Assembly: GCF_001921865.1 (NCBI RefSeq)
Contig: NZ_MSCT01000014.1
Coordinates: 62,001-126,000, forward strand
Direction of reading: 5' to 3'
Length of the DNA: 64,000 bases
DNA from: Pseudomonas chlororaphis
GTDB lineage: Bacteria > Pseudomonadota > Gammaproteobacteria > Pseudomonadales > Pseudomonadaceae
Positions within the stretch are counted from its first letter, which is position 1. Every line of letters begins with the position of its first letter. Position numbers and translations under genes: made by a program. The notes under the pieces were generated by a model, which made no database searches, was not told the origin of the DNA, and worked only from the letters and a program-made list of their open reading frames with translations. Positions 51,472 through 60,033 of this stretch are shown piece after piece.

Positions 51472-52836
51472 TCAGCGCTCGCTGTCCGGCTCGATGCATT
51501 CCCGGGCGCAGGCCTGCCCGGGGCTGTTCAGGTCTTCCTCGAACAGCTGGCAGATGCTGTCCACTTCCGGCCGGCCGGCGGGCAGGATGCTGATGAAACG
51601 GTCCGAGAGTTCCACCAGGCCGCTCCAGCTCAGCTGCTGCAAACGCCGCCAGGCGCCGGCGAAATACTGGCGAAAGATCAGCCCGTAGCGGCTTTCGATG
51701 GCCAGGATGTCCAGCTCCAGGTCGCAGGCCAGGCGCTCCATCACCAACTGCCGGACCCGGTCCGCGGCCTCGCAGCGCCAGCCGCGACAGGTGGCCAGCT
51801 GGCCCAGGTCCAGTTGCTGCTGATAGTCGTGTTCCACCTCGCTGTTCTGGGTGTACAGCTCGTCGAACTGGCTGATGGCGCCCAGTCCGAGCCCCACGTG
51901 GTCGCAATAGCCGTGGCAGGTGAAACCCTGGCAGTTGCGCCGCAGCCTGCCGCGCTCCTGGGCCAGCATCAGGTCGTCGTCGGGGCGCACGAACTGGCCC
52001 AGGCCGATGTACTGGTAACCCGCTGCCAGCAGGTGCTCGAAGCAGATCCGCCGCATCGCGTCCTTGGCCTGCGGGGCACAGGGTTCGCGACGCCCGGCCT
52101 GGCCCTGGCGCCGATAGCGCAGCGGCGGCTGGGCGTAGTCGAACACCAGCAGGCGGTCGGGCTCCAGCTCGATCAGGGTCGCCAGCTTGCTGGCGAAACT
52201 CGCCGGGGTCTGCCAGGCATGGCCGTACCCCAGGTCGACGTTCACCGAGCGATAGCCGAAGGTCCGCGCGGCATCGATCAGCGAGTGGATGGGCGCCGGA
52301 TTCTGGTAGCAGGCCTCTGACCGTTCGCAGTCGGCGCCGATGTCCGGCACGCCGATGCAGACCTGGTTGAACCCCTGCTCGCGCAGCAGGCCCATGGTCG
52401 CCCAGTCGGTGCGGTGCAGGTCGACCTCGATGCTGTAGTCGCCGCAATCGTGGTCGAGAAAATGGAAGCGCTGGCGCAGCTGCTGCATCAGGCGTTGCAG
52501 ATGCGCCGCGCCGGGCGTGGCGCCGCCGAGGTGGAACTGCTCGACGCGCTGCTCCGGCCCCAGGTGGCAGCCGACCAGCTCGATCTCGCGCGCCAGGCGC
52601 CGCAGGTAAGCCTCGTCGGCGGCGTGTTCGTCCGCCAGGCCCGCCCCACGGCTCGGGAACTGCACGTTCAGCGACAGCGGCCGATGTTTCTGCCGGCTGC
52701 TGCGCAAGGCGCGCAGCAGGTCCAGCGAGCCGATGCCGGCATGGAACCTACGCGTGTCGGCGTGGCAGTTGGGGTCGAGCACGCCTTGATCGCGGCGCAG
52801 GCCCGGCTCGCGGCGGTGCTGGAGTGGATCGGGCAT
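51472..52836 (-). CDS. HemN-like protein lacking the radical-SAM cysteine motif
   Basis: 454 residues colinear with coproporphyrinogen dehydrogenase HemN from PLSL (53) to the C-terminus (FHLGGATP, YSIEVD, NVDLGYGHAWQTPASF, DRLLVFDYAQ, GLGQFVRPDDDLMLAQ). Where HemN has YxHIPFCxxxCxFCxC this protein reads NVQFPSRGAGLADEH, so all cluster cysteines are gone and about nine residues are missing. GGGTP is also changed to LGGATP. New cysteines appear at C302, C307, C311 and C443, C447. It cannot be a radical SAM oxidase; heme binding or delivery is possible. ATG has a GGAGG site and an FNR-type box 66 bases upstream. Confidence 0.85.
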   Translation of the reverse strand: MPDPLQHRREPGLRRDQGVLDPNCHADTRRFHAGIGSLDLLRALRSSRQKHRPLSLNVQFPSRGAGLADEHAADEAYLRRLAREIELVGCHLGPEQRVEQFHLGGATPGAAHLQRLMQQLRQRFHFLDHDCGDYSIEVDLHRTDWATMGLLREQGFNQVCIGVPDIGADCERSEACYQNPAPIHSLIDAARTFGYRSVNVDLGYGHAWQTPASFASKLATLIELEPDRLLVFDYAQPPLRYRRQGQAGRREPCAPQAKDAMRRICFEHLLAAGYQYIGLGQFVRPDDDLMLAQERGRLRRNCQGFTCHGYCDHVGLGLGAISQFDELYTQNSEVEHDYQQQLDLGQLATCRGWRCEAADRVRQLVMERLACDLELDILAIESRYGLIFRQYFAGAWRRLQQLSWSGLVELSDRFISILPAGRPEVDSICQLFEEDLNSPGQACARECIEPDSER

Positions 52837-52895
52837 GACAAGCCTCCGGGACTGGCGATGGAGGGCCAGTGTCCGGCGTTAACGCCCGGGGCTCC

Positions 52896-52909
52896 TTGAC
52901 TTGCATCAA
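52896..52909. promoter_or_regulatory. ANR/DNR box of the HemN-like gene
   Basis: TTGACTTGCATCAA fits TTGAY-N4-ATCAA; centre 66 bases upstream of the ATG. Confidence 0.8.
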
Positions 52910-52925
52910 ACGTGAGGTCGGCGGC

Positions 52926-53369
52926 TCACCAGCTCAGGTAGAACATCCCCTTGGCCAGCAGCACGATCAGCACCATGTGGCCGAACAGGCTGTGATGGAT
53001 GAAGTGCGAGTAACGGGCATTCATGCGCCCGCGCTTGAACAGCAGCATGGCCGCCAGGAAATGCCCGAGCACGCTGGCGGCCAGCAGGATCTTCAGCAGC
53101 AGCAAGGTGCCGAACGACGACGCCAGCGGCGCCGCCAGCACCGGCAGGTAGCGCGCCCAGACCATGCCCAGGCCGGCGCCGAACAACGTCAGCAGGACCC
53201 AGGGCATCAGCGTCCGCGCACGGCGGCCGATGCCCTGTTCGAGCAGCACCATGAGCTTGGCGGGCAGTTGCTTTCGGATGTGTTCCAGGAACAGCACTTC
53301 GAAGAACACCGTGCCGATGAACACCAGCGCGGCGAACAGGTGCAGCGTAAGCAGCAACGGATAGATCAT
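52926..53369 (-). CDS. CopD/DUF-type four-helix membrane protein, copy 2
   Basis: 147 residues, four TM helices, starting MIYPLLLTLHLFAALVFIG. It shares about a third of residues by eye with the protein at 42281-42721, including MIYPxLLxxHLxAAxxFIGTxFFEV and a C-terminal LAKGMFY. His residues are spread over the helices as in b-type cytochromes. The FNR-type box 71 bases upstream and the position next to the HemN-like gene tie it to denitrification. Function unknown. Confidence 0.75.
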   Translation of the reverse strand: MIYPLLLTLHLFAALVFIGTVFFEVLFLEHIRKQLPAKLMVLLEQGIGRRARTLMPWVLLTLFGAGLGMVWARYLPVLAAPLASSFGTLLLLKILLAASVLGHFLAAMLLFKRGRMNARYSHFIHHSLFGHMVLIVLLAKGMFYLSW

Positions 53370-53433
53370 GCGTCCCCGGGCCCCACAAGCCATGGATGGA
53401 AGGCGAGCCTAGCGCCGCCGCCCGCCGCCGCGC

Positions 53434-53447
53434 TTGACGCCAATCAA
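53434..53447. promoter_or_regulatory. ANR/DNR box of the CopD-like copy 2 gene
   Basis: TTGACGCCAATCAA fits TTGAY-N4-ATCAA; centre 71 bases upstream of the minus-strand ATG. It is also about 95 bases upstream of the plus-strand WD40-like gene. Confidence 0.8.
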
Positions 53448-53535
53448 GAAACCAGCGCGCCGACGAATGCTTCCGCGCGTGGGCACGCTGCGGGTAGCAT
53501 GGCCACGCCACACGGCCGTCAATCAGGAAGCCGCA

Positions 53536-55188
53536 ATGACCCGCATCATGGACCCCACCTTGCACGCAACAGGCAGGATCACCGGCGCGTTCTTCCACCC
53601 CGCCGGCGATATCGCCGCCGTGGTCTCGGAATTTCCCTTGCTGATCAACCCGCCCGCGCGGGCGGCCTACGGCGGTACGGCGCTGCGCTATCGGGTCGGC
53701 CTGTACCGACGCGGCGCCGCGGTACCGTTCGCGGTCTTCGACGAGCTGCGCCTGCCGATCAACGACCTGGATTTCCACCCCAGCCTGCCGCGGTTGCTGA
53801 TCGGCGCCGGCAGCTACGACGGCGGCTATCTGTTCGAGGGCGAACTGGTGGTCTGGGACTGGCAGAGCGGCCACAACCGCCGCCCTTTTGCCGATATTCC
53901 CGAAGTGCAGCGCTGCCGCTACGACGCCAGCGGCGAGCGGATCGAAGCCTGGGTCCGCCCCTGGAACGAAGAATGGGACGGCCTGGACGACAGCGACTGG
54001 CCGGCGGTCCTCGACACCCTGTTCCGGGTACAGGCCGACGACAGTGACGCGGCGTGGGCCGCGCAAACGCCCGCGGTGCTGGAACTGGACCCGGCCGCCA
54101 CCGTCGCCGCCGCGCAACGCCCCGCCGACGAGCCGAGCCCGCCGACGACGCGCCTGGCCCAGTGGCTGGGCGTGCCCGCGCTGGAATGCCGCAGCGCGAT
54201 CCGCGACATCGTCTGGCTCGGCCCGCAGCGGATCGGCGTCACCCACGACGATTGCCTGCTGGACATCTACGGCACGGACGGCACCCGGCTTGCCCACTAT
54301 GCGGGCTCGGGCTACGGCGCCGAGATCCTGCGCGGGGCCGGGGTGCATGTGCACGGCGTGCAGCTGCAGGACGGCCCCGAAGCCTATCGACGGGATTCGC
54401 GCCTGTACCGGCTGACGGACGACGGCCTGGTCCTGGTGCGGGCCTACGACGACGAATACACCTTTTCCGCGTCCACCGACGGCCGCCTGCTGGGGCGCCG
54501 CAACCGCCTGCGCGCCCCCGGCTCGACAGCCGGCGACACCCTGCTCGACCCGGCCCGCGACAGCGTCCGGCGCCTGGATATCGGCCACTACGACTGCTTC
54601 AACCACTACCTCGGCATCAGCGGCGCCCCGCAACTGTTCGCCCTCCAGGGCACCCCGGCCAGCTCCCACGAACACAAGTACCTGTGCATCGTCCAGCCCG
54701 ACGGCGAGGTGCGCCGGCTGTGGCCGCTGCTCAAGCCCGATCGCACCCCCGCCAGCCACGCCATGGAATGTCGCGGCGCTTACGTCGAGGACGCCCTGGG
54801 CGCCGGCGTGGCCATCGCCGGCCGGCACTACAGCCCGTCGGTCAGCGAGCCGTACCAGGGTTTCATCTACCGCAAGCAGTTGCCGTCCGGCCAGGAATTG
54901 TGGCGCCACCCCACCGCTGCCTCCCCCAGTTCGCTGGCGCATCTGCCCGAAGCGGGCCTGGTGGCGGCGGCCTTCCTCGATGGCCGCCTGCTGCTGATCG
55001 ACGCCCGCAGCGGCGCCCGACGGCTCGATGCCAAGGTGCGTATCGACGGTTGGCCGACCCTGATTTACGCCATGGACGCCCGCGACGGGCACCTGGCGTT
55101 GGGCACGGCGGATGGGCGGATTGTCGTGCAATCGGTCGAGGCGTTGCTGGCTGCGGGGAGCGATCGGCCCTGGGTGGAGATCGGCTGA
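53536..55188 (+). CDS. Hypothetical WD40/beta-propeller-like protein
   Basis: 550 residues from the ATG with AGGAAG (MTRIMDPTLHATGRITG). No signal peptide. Repeated strands with WD/GH-like patterns (GAFFHPAGDIAAVVSE, DLDFHPSLPRLLIGAGSYDGG, LVVWDWQSG, IRDIVWLGPQRIGVTHDD, GHLALGTADGRIVV) suggest a beta-propeller. Family not recognised. It is not obviously part of the denitrification set and converges with the TonB receptor across a strong terminator. Confidence 0.75.
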   Translation: MTRIMDPTLHATGRITGAFFHPAGDIAAVVSEFPLLINPPARAAYGGTALRYRVGLYRRGAAVPFAVFDELRLPINDLDFHPSLPRLLIGAGSYDGGYLFEGELVVWDWQSGHNRRPFADIPEVQRCRYDASGERIEAWVRPWNEEWDGLDDSDWPAVLDTLFRVQADDSDAAWAAQTPAVLELDPAATVAAAQRPADEPSPPTTRLAQWLGVPALECRSAIRDIVWLGPQRIGVTHDDCLLDIYGTDGTRLAHYAGSGYGAEILRGAGVHVHGVQLQDGPEAYRRDSRLYRLTDDGLVLVRAYDDEYTFSASTDGRLLGRRNRLRAPGSTAGDTLLDPARDSVRRLDIGHYDCFNHYLGISGAPQLFALQGTPASSHEHKYLCIVQPDGEVRRLWPLLKPDRTPASHAMECRGAYVEDALGAGVAIAGRHYSPSVSEPYQGFIYRKQLPSGQELWRHPTAASPSSLAHLPEAGLVAAAFLDGRLLLIDARSGARRLDAKVRIDGWPTLIYAMDARDGHLALGTADGRIVVQSVEALLAAGSDRPWVEIG

Positions 55189-55201
55189 GCCAGTCGCAGA
55201 C

Positions 55202-55230
55202 AACAACGCCACTCAGAGAGTGGCGTTGTT
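55202..55230. terminator. Bidirectional intrinsic terminator
   Basis: A perfect 13-bp stem (AACAACGCCACTC with GAGTGGCGTTGTT) with a 3-base loop lies between the convergent WD40-like and TonB-receptor genes, followed by T residues on the plus side. Confidence 0.9.
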
Positions 55231-55243
55231 TATCGGCCGAGGC

Positions 55244-57724
55244 TCAGAACCGCGCCTTGAGGGTCAGGGTGAAGTTGCGCGGATCGCCGTAGTAGTTGCC
55301 GAAGGTTTCGGTGCCGATGGTGGCGTAGTAGCGCTTGTCGAACAGGTTGTTGCCGTTGAGCGCCAGCGACCAGGTGTCGTCGATGCGGTAGCCGACGCGG
55401 CCGTTCCATACCGCGTAGCCGGCCTGGGTGAGTTTCTCGTTGCTGGCCGGGGACACCCGGAAGTTGTCGCTTTGCGCGTTGACTCCGGCGCCGATGCTGA
55501 AGCGCTCGAACGCGCCGCCCAGGGCGTAGTCGCCCCACAGGCGCAGCACATGGCGCGGCACATAGCTGTTGAACGCGGCGCCGTTGAGGCTGCTGTCGAT
55601 GTCGTCCAGGGTCTTGGTCTGGGTGTAGGTGTAACCGGCCAGCAGTTGCAGGCGCTCGATGACCTCGCCGCTGATTTCCGCTTCGAAACCCTGGGCCCGG
55701 ACCTTGCCGGAGTTCAGGTAGCAGTAGCCGTCGGAGGACGGGCAGCTGGAGTTGTAGTCGGTCTGTGCCTGGTCCTTCTGCACGGTCTGGAACAGGCTGA
55801 AGGCACTGTTCAGGCGCCCGTCGAACCATTCGCCCTTGATCCCCAGCTCGTAGCTTTGGCCCACCAGCGGCTTGAGCGTCGAGCCGCTTTGCGAGCGGTA
55901 GTTGCCCTGGGGCGTGAAGATCTCGGCGTAGCTGGCATAGGCGGTCAGGTTGTCGTTGAGGTCCAGCAACAGCCCGGCGAACGGCGTGACCTGCCCGGTC
56001 TCGGTGCTTCGGGCGTGCTCCGAGGTGCCGGAACGAATGAACAGCGAATCGGTTTTCGAGCGGTACCAACTCACGCGGCCGCCAACCACGAAGGTCAGGG
56101 GCTCGGCCAGCTTGAGTCGCAGGGTCGAGTACAAGCCTTGCTGTTCGGTGACGCTTTTCACCGGGCCGCCGCGGGTCGAGCGCTCGCTGAAGTAGCTGTC
56201 GTCCGGCTCGGGGATATGCCGGTCCGGGTCGAACACGTTCTGTCGCTGCGGCAAGAAGGCCACCGAGTAGAAGTCGTCCTTGTCCGAACGGCTGCCGTTG
56301 ACCCCCAGCAACAGCTCATGTTGCAGGCCGAAGGCGGTGAACTTGCCGTCCAGGTAGGCGTCGAGGCCGTAGTCGACCTGGTCGTAGTCGTACAGGCTGC
56401 CGAGCATGCCGGTGGTGTCGGTGCCGGGCGTCACCGAACCAGAGGCGAAGGCGTATTTGATGTCCTGGGTGTTCTTGGTGTAGACGCCGGCGACCTTCAG
56501 CGCCCAGTCGTCGTTGAGCTGATGCTTGAGGTCGCCGAACACCGTGGTGCGCTTGCTGCGCCAGGTGTTCCAGGACGGATCGAGGCAGGTCGAGCGACTG
56601 AGCTTCAGGTCACTGCCGTCCTTGTAGCGCGGCAAGCCGCCCCAGCACGGGTTGGCGTCGACGTCTTCATAGGCGATGCCCAGGCCGAGGGTGGTGTCGG
56701 GGCTCAGGTCGGCATCGAGCGCGCCGTAATACACCTGGTCCTTGCGGTTGGCATCGTCGGTGAAGTAATGCCGGCTCTGTTCGGCCACTACCACGCGTCC
56801 GCGCAAGGTGCCGGACTCGTTCAACGGGCCGCCGGTGTCGACCTGCCCACGGTAGTTGTCCCAGCTGCCGCCCGACAGCGTGACCTCGGTCTGCGGGGTG
56901 CCCTGGCCGCGCTTGCGCACGAAGTTCACACCGCCGGCGGTGCCGCCCGAGCCTTTCATCATCCCGGCGGCGCCGCGCAGCACCTCCACCCGATCGTAAT
57001 AGGCCATGTCGCCGCTGAAGCTGTCGGCCTGGACATAGAGGTTGCCCATGTCCAGGGGAACCCCGTCGTACTGGTACTGGCCCGACATGCGAAAGCCGCG
57101 GGAATAGAAATACTTGCCGCCCATGGTCGAGTCGTAGACGGTGATGCCCGGGGTCTTTTCCATGACCTGGTCGATGGTGTTCAGGTTCTGGTCGTCGAGC
57201 ATCTTGCGGGTCATGACCGTCACCGATTGCGGGGTTTCCCGCAGGGAGTGCTGGCCCTTGCCGATGGTCACCGCCCCGGTGGTGTACGAGCCGCTGTTCT
57301 CGGTGGTCGCGCCGAGCAACTGGCCGTCGATGTGGGTGGCGCCCAGCTCCAGCGCCGAGCCGAGCGCAGGAATCGCCCGCAGCACATAGCTGCCGTTGGC
57401 CTGGGGCTCGGCGCGCAGGCCGCTGCCGCGCAGGATCCGCGCGAAACCTTCGCCCACCCCGAACTCGCCCTTGAGCCCGGGCGATTGCAAGCCCTGGGTT
57501 TGCCGCGCATCGAACGAAATCGCCGCGCCGGCGGCGCTGGAAAACCGGGTCAGCACCTCCACCAGGCTGCCAGCGCCGATGTCATAGGCGCGGACCTGGC
57601 TCTGTTGCGCCGCGGCCCCCGCTGCCTGGCCAGCATTCGCCGAACAGGCGCCGGCCATGCCCGCCGCCAGCAACGCGACTTTCACTGCATTCGCCAGACG
57701 ACCCGGCGTATTCCCCAACGACAT
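55244..57724 (-). CDS. TonB-dependent siderophore receptor with signalling domain (FpvA/FoxA type)
   Basis: 826 residues from the ATG with GGGGGAG (MSLGNTPGRL). Signal peptide, then an STN secretin/TonB signalling domain at about 40-105 (YDIGAGSLVEVLTRFSSAAG), plug (RETPQSVTVMTRKMLDDQ, YDRVEVLRGAAGMMKGSGGTAG) and barrel ending ...LKARF. The STN domain would contact FecR and trigger the FecI sigma factor. Ligand probably a hydroxamate-type xenosiderophore by resemblance, unproven. It follows fecR but is separated from it by a terminator, so it has its own promoter. Confidence 0.92.
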   Translation of the reverse strand: MSLGNTPGRLANAVKVALLAAGMAGACSANAGQAAGAAAQQSQVRAYDIGAGSLVEVLTRFSSAAGAAISFDARQTQGLQSPGLKGEFGVGEGFARILRGSGLRAEPQANGSYVLRAIPALGSALELGATHIDGQLLGATTENSGSYTTGAVTIGKGQHSLRETPQSVTVMTRKMLDDQNLNTIDQVMEKTPGITVYDSTMGGKYFYSRGFRMSGQYQYDGVPLDMGNLYVQADSFSGDMAYYDRVEVLRGAAGMMKGSGGTAGGVNFVRKRGQGTPQTEVTLSGGSWDNYRGQVDTGGPLNESGTLRGRVVVAEQSRHYFTDDANRKDQVYYGALDADLSPDTTLGLGIAYEDVDANPCWGGLPRYKDGSDLKLSRSTCLDPSWNTWRSKRTTVFGDLKHQLNDDWALKVAGVYTKNTQDIKYAFASGSVTPGTDTTGMLGSLYDYDQVDYGLDAYLDGKFTAFGLQHELLLGVNGSRSDKDDFYSVAFLPQRQNVFDPDRHIPEPDDSYFSERSTRGGPVKSVTEQQGLYSTLRLKLAEPLTFVVGGRVSWYRSKTDSLFIRSGTSEHARSTETGQVTPFAGLLLDLNDNLTAYASYAEIFTPQGNYRSQSGSTLKPLVGQSYELGIKGEWFDGRLNSAFSLFQTVQKDQAQTDYNSSCPSSDGYCYLNSGKVRAQGFEAEISGEVIERLQLLAGYTYTQTKTLDDIDSSLNGAAFNSYVPRHVLRLWGDYALGGAFERFSIGAGVNAQSDNFRVSPASNEKLTQAGYAVWNGRVGYRIDDTWSLALNGNNLFDKRYYATIGTETFGNYYGDPRNFTLTLKARF

Positions 57725-57785
57725 GCTCTGCTCCCCCACAATGGTCAATAAACATTCACTGAGGGATGAGCCGAACGGCGCGGAC

Positions 57786-57816
57786 AAAAAATGCAGGCGC
57801 CGCGCCTGTTTTTTTT
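57786..57816 (-). terminator. Terminator between fecR and the receptor gene
   Basis: Read on the minus strand CAGGCG-CGG-CGCCTG is flanked by an A-run and followed by CATTTTTTG, a classic intrinsic terminator after the fecR stop. Confidence 0.8.
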
Positions 57817-57829
57817 CCAGGGCACGGCG

Positions 57830-58789
57830 TCAGCGCGAATCGGCCCCGGCGACCTGGACCCAGAACCGGCTGTAGCGGGTCACGCGCAAGGCGAATCCGC
57901 TCTCCAGCGCCGCCAGGGCCAGATCGGTGTCGTCGATGGGAAAGACCCCGGAAACCTTGAGCCCGGCGATGGCCGGGTCCCAGCGCAACACGCCGGGACG
58001 ATAACGCGCCAGCTCGTCGAGCAGCGCGGCCAGCGGCCGGTCGATGGCGATGATGCTGCCCTGCTGCCAGGCGCCGACCGAAACATCGTTGCCGCGCAGC
58101 GGGCCCAGGTTCCGCTCGTCGAACGCCAGGCGCTTGCCGGCCTCGACACGCACCGCCGGACCGCTGCCCGGCACGCTGACCTCCACCGCTTTTTCCAGCA
58201 CCGCCACCTCGCCGCCGCGGGCCTGGCTGCGGACGATGAAACGCGTGCCCAATGCCAGCACCTCGGCATGCCGGGTGACGACCTTGAACGGCCGCTGCGA
58301 CGGATCGGCCGCGGTGCTCACCAGAATCTCGCCCCAGAGCAATTCCAGCACTCGCTGGCGCCCGTCGAAACGCAGGTTGACCGAGGTGTCGGTGTTGAGC
58401 AGCAGGCGGCTGCCGTCCGCCAGGAGGAACTCGCGACGCTCGCCCACCGCGGTGCGGTAGTCGCACAGCAGGTCCTGCGCCGCCTGGCTGCGCCAGCCCA
58501 GCCAGCCCAGGGTGCCGGCGGAGGTCAGCAACAAGGCGCTGCGCAGCACCTGGCGCCGCGAACGGTTGCCGGCCTTGCTCAAGGTCGGCGCCGCCAGGGC
58601 ACCCGGCACGCTGGCCATCTGCTCGGCCACCGCGGCCATGCGTTGCCAGGCCTGGCAGTGCAGCGGATCGGCGGCCAGCCAACTGTCCCAGGCCGCCCGA
58701 TCGGCGTCGCTGGCGGTGCCCGAATGCAACCGCGCGTACCACTGCGCCGCGACCCCGATGGCCTTCACTTCTTCGGCGGGCAGGCTCAT
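57830..58789 (-). CDS. fecR: FecR-family anti-sigma factor regulator
   Basis: 319 residues. DUF4880 N-terminal region (AAQWYARLHSGTASDADRAAWDSWLAADPLHCQAWQRM), a TM segment near residue 85-105 (ALLLTSAGTLGWLGW), and a periplasmic FecR domain (TAVGERREFLLADGSRLLLNTDTS). It senses the loaded receptor and controls FecI. The ATG overlaps the fecI stop as ATGA, which fixes the start; an ATG two codons earlier is less likely. Confidence 0.92.
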   Translation of the reverse strand: MSLPAEEVKAIGVAAQWYARLHSGTASDADRAAWDSWLAADPLHCQAWQRMAAVAEQMASVPGALAAPTLSKAGNRSRRQVLRSALLLTSAGTLGWLGWRSQAAQDLLCDYRTAVGERREFLLADGSRLLLNTDTSVNLRFDGRQRVLELLWGEILVSTAADPSQRPFKVVTRHAEVLALGTRFIVRSQARGGEVAVLEKAVEVSVPGSGPAVRVEAGKRLAFDERNLGPLRGNDVSVGAWQQGSIIAIDRPLAALLDELARYRPGVLRWDPAIAGLKVSGVFPIDDTDLALAALESGFALRVTRYSRFWVQVAGADSR

Positions 58790-59307
58790 GGGCATTGCAA
58801 CTGGATCTGCATCAGGCAGCAATGCGCCATGGCCTTGGCCATGTGGTTGTTCACCGTGCGCACGCTGATGCCCAACTGCTCGGCGATCTGCGGGTAGGTC
58901 AGGCCATTGAACTGCGACAGGATGAAGGTCTGCTTGACCCGAGGCCCGAGCCCTTGCAGCAGGCGGTCGATTTCCATCAGGGCCTGGAACAGAATCGCCT
59001 GCTCCTCCGGCGACGGTTGCAGGGACTCTGGCATGGCCGCCAGCACTTCGAGGTAGGACTGCTCCAGTGAGCGCCGCCGGAACAGGTCGATCAACAGGCC
59101 CTTGGCGATCATCGACAGGTAGGAGCGCGGCTCGCGGATGTCCAGCGCGGAGCGCGCCTTGATCACCCGGACGAAGGTGTCCTGGGTCAGGTCCGCGGCA
59201 TCGAAGGTATTGCCCAGGCGCTTGCGCAACCAGCCCTGGAGCCAACCGTGATGGTCACAATACAGATCGTTGACAGCGCTGCGTAAGGACAAGTCGTTGG
59301 CGGGCAT
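58786..59307 (-). CDS. fecI: FecI-type ECF sigma factor
   Basis: 173 residues. Sigma region 2 (DAADLTQDTFVRVIKA, REPRSYLSMIAKGLLIDLFRRR) and region 4 (RVKQTFILSQFNGLTYPQIAEQLGISVRTVNNHMAKAM) are complete. It directs transcription of the receptor gene when the ligand is present. A Fur-like box lies 23-41 bases upstream of the ATG. Confidence 0.94.
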   Translation of the reverse strand: MPANDLSLRSAVNDLYCDHHGWLQGWLRKRLGNTFDAADLTQDTFVRVIKARSALDIREPRSYLSMIAKGLLIDLFRRRSLEQSYLEVLAAMPESLQPSPEEQAILFQALMEIDRLLQGLGPRVKQTFILSQFNGLTYPQIAEQLGISVRTVNNHMAKAMAHCCLMQIQLQCP

Positions 59308-59329
59308 GACGATGGAATAATTCGCGACT

Positions 59330-59348
59330 GATAATGACTCGCATTGTC
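59330..59348. promoter_or_regulatory. Fur box of fecIR
   Basis: GATAATGACTCGCATTGTC matches the 19-base Fur consensus at about 14 positions, including GATAATGA and CATT. Confidence 0.7.
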
Positions 59349-59493
59349 GTGTGCGCCATCGCGGCTTGCAACCACAACCTGAGGGGCCCGGCCCAGCCCG
59401 GACCGACGCGGATTAATCCGCGCCACCAAGAGTATCCCCGCCGGCCCCTTCGCCGGGCTTCTGCCGAACCTGCAAGGTCATCGCCGGCGGTGC

Positions 59494-59901
59494 CTGAACG
59501 ACGGATTCACCCTGAACTACACAGCAACGGCAAAATGGCTGCACGGGGCGATGGCGCTGATCTGGCTGGGCAGCTTTGCCCTGGGCATGGTCGCCGTGTA
59601 CGCCCGCCAACAGCTCAACGACGAACACCAGCTGACCTTCCTGCACAAGGCCCTGGCCAGCTCGATACTGCTCATCATCCCGCTGCGCCTCTACTGGCGC
59701 CTGACCCACCCGACGCCGCGCCAGCCCGAGACCATGCCCGCCCTCGCCCGCGCCGTCGCTCACTACGCCCATTGGACCCTGTACGCCGCGGCCCTGCTGG
59801 CGCTGCCAGTTTCCGGCTGGTTCTGGAGCTCGGTGGCCGGCAAGCCGATCAGGGTCCTCGGGCTGTTCCAGTTGCCGCCAGAGAGAAGCCGGGGCGTTTA
59901 A
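59494..59901 (+). pseudogene. Decayed cytochrome b561 gene
   Basis: The frame codes for LNDGFTLNYTATAKWLHGA..., a b561 N-terminus, with three of the four TM helices and three heme His candidates (KWLHG, FLHKA, HYAHW). The expected start is CTG where an ATG would fit homologues, and no ATG/GTG/TTG is in frame upstream of the first helix. The C-terminus breaks off after FQLPPE, where the fourth helix and its His should follow, and ends in SRGV-stop. The first ATG in frame (59551) is inside helix 1. Treated as a truncated gene. Confidence 0.6.
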
Positions 59902-60033
59902 GGGCGCCTGTCCGGTTGGCGGTGACTCGCGGGGGACCTCATCTGTCCCAGCATCGATAGCCGCGAATCGCTGCCCGTCGTCCACGGGCATCGATCGCAC
60001 GCGCCCACAACAATTCCAACACGGCCAGCCTCC

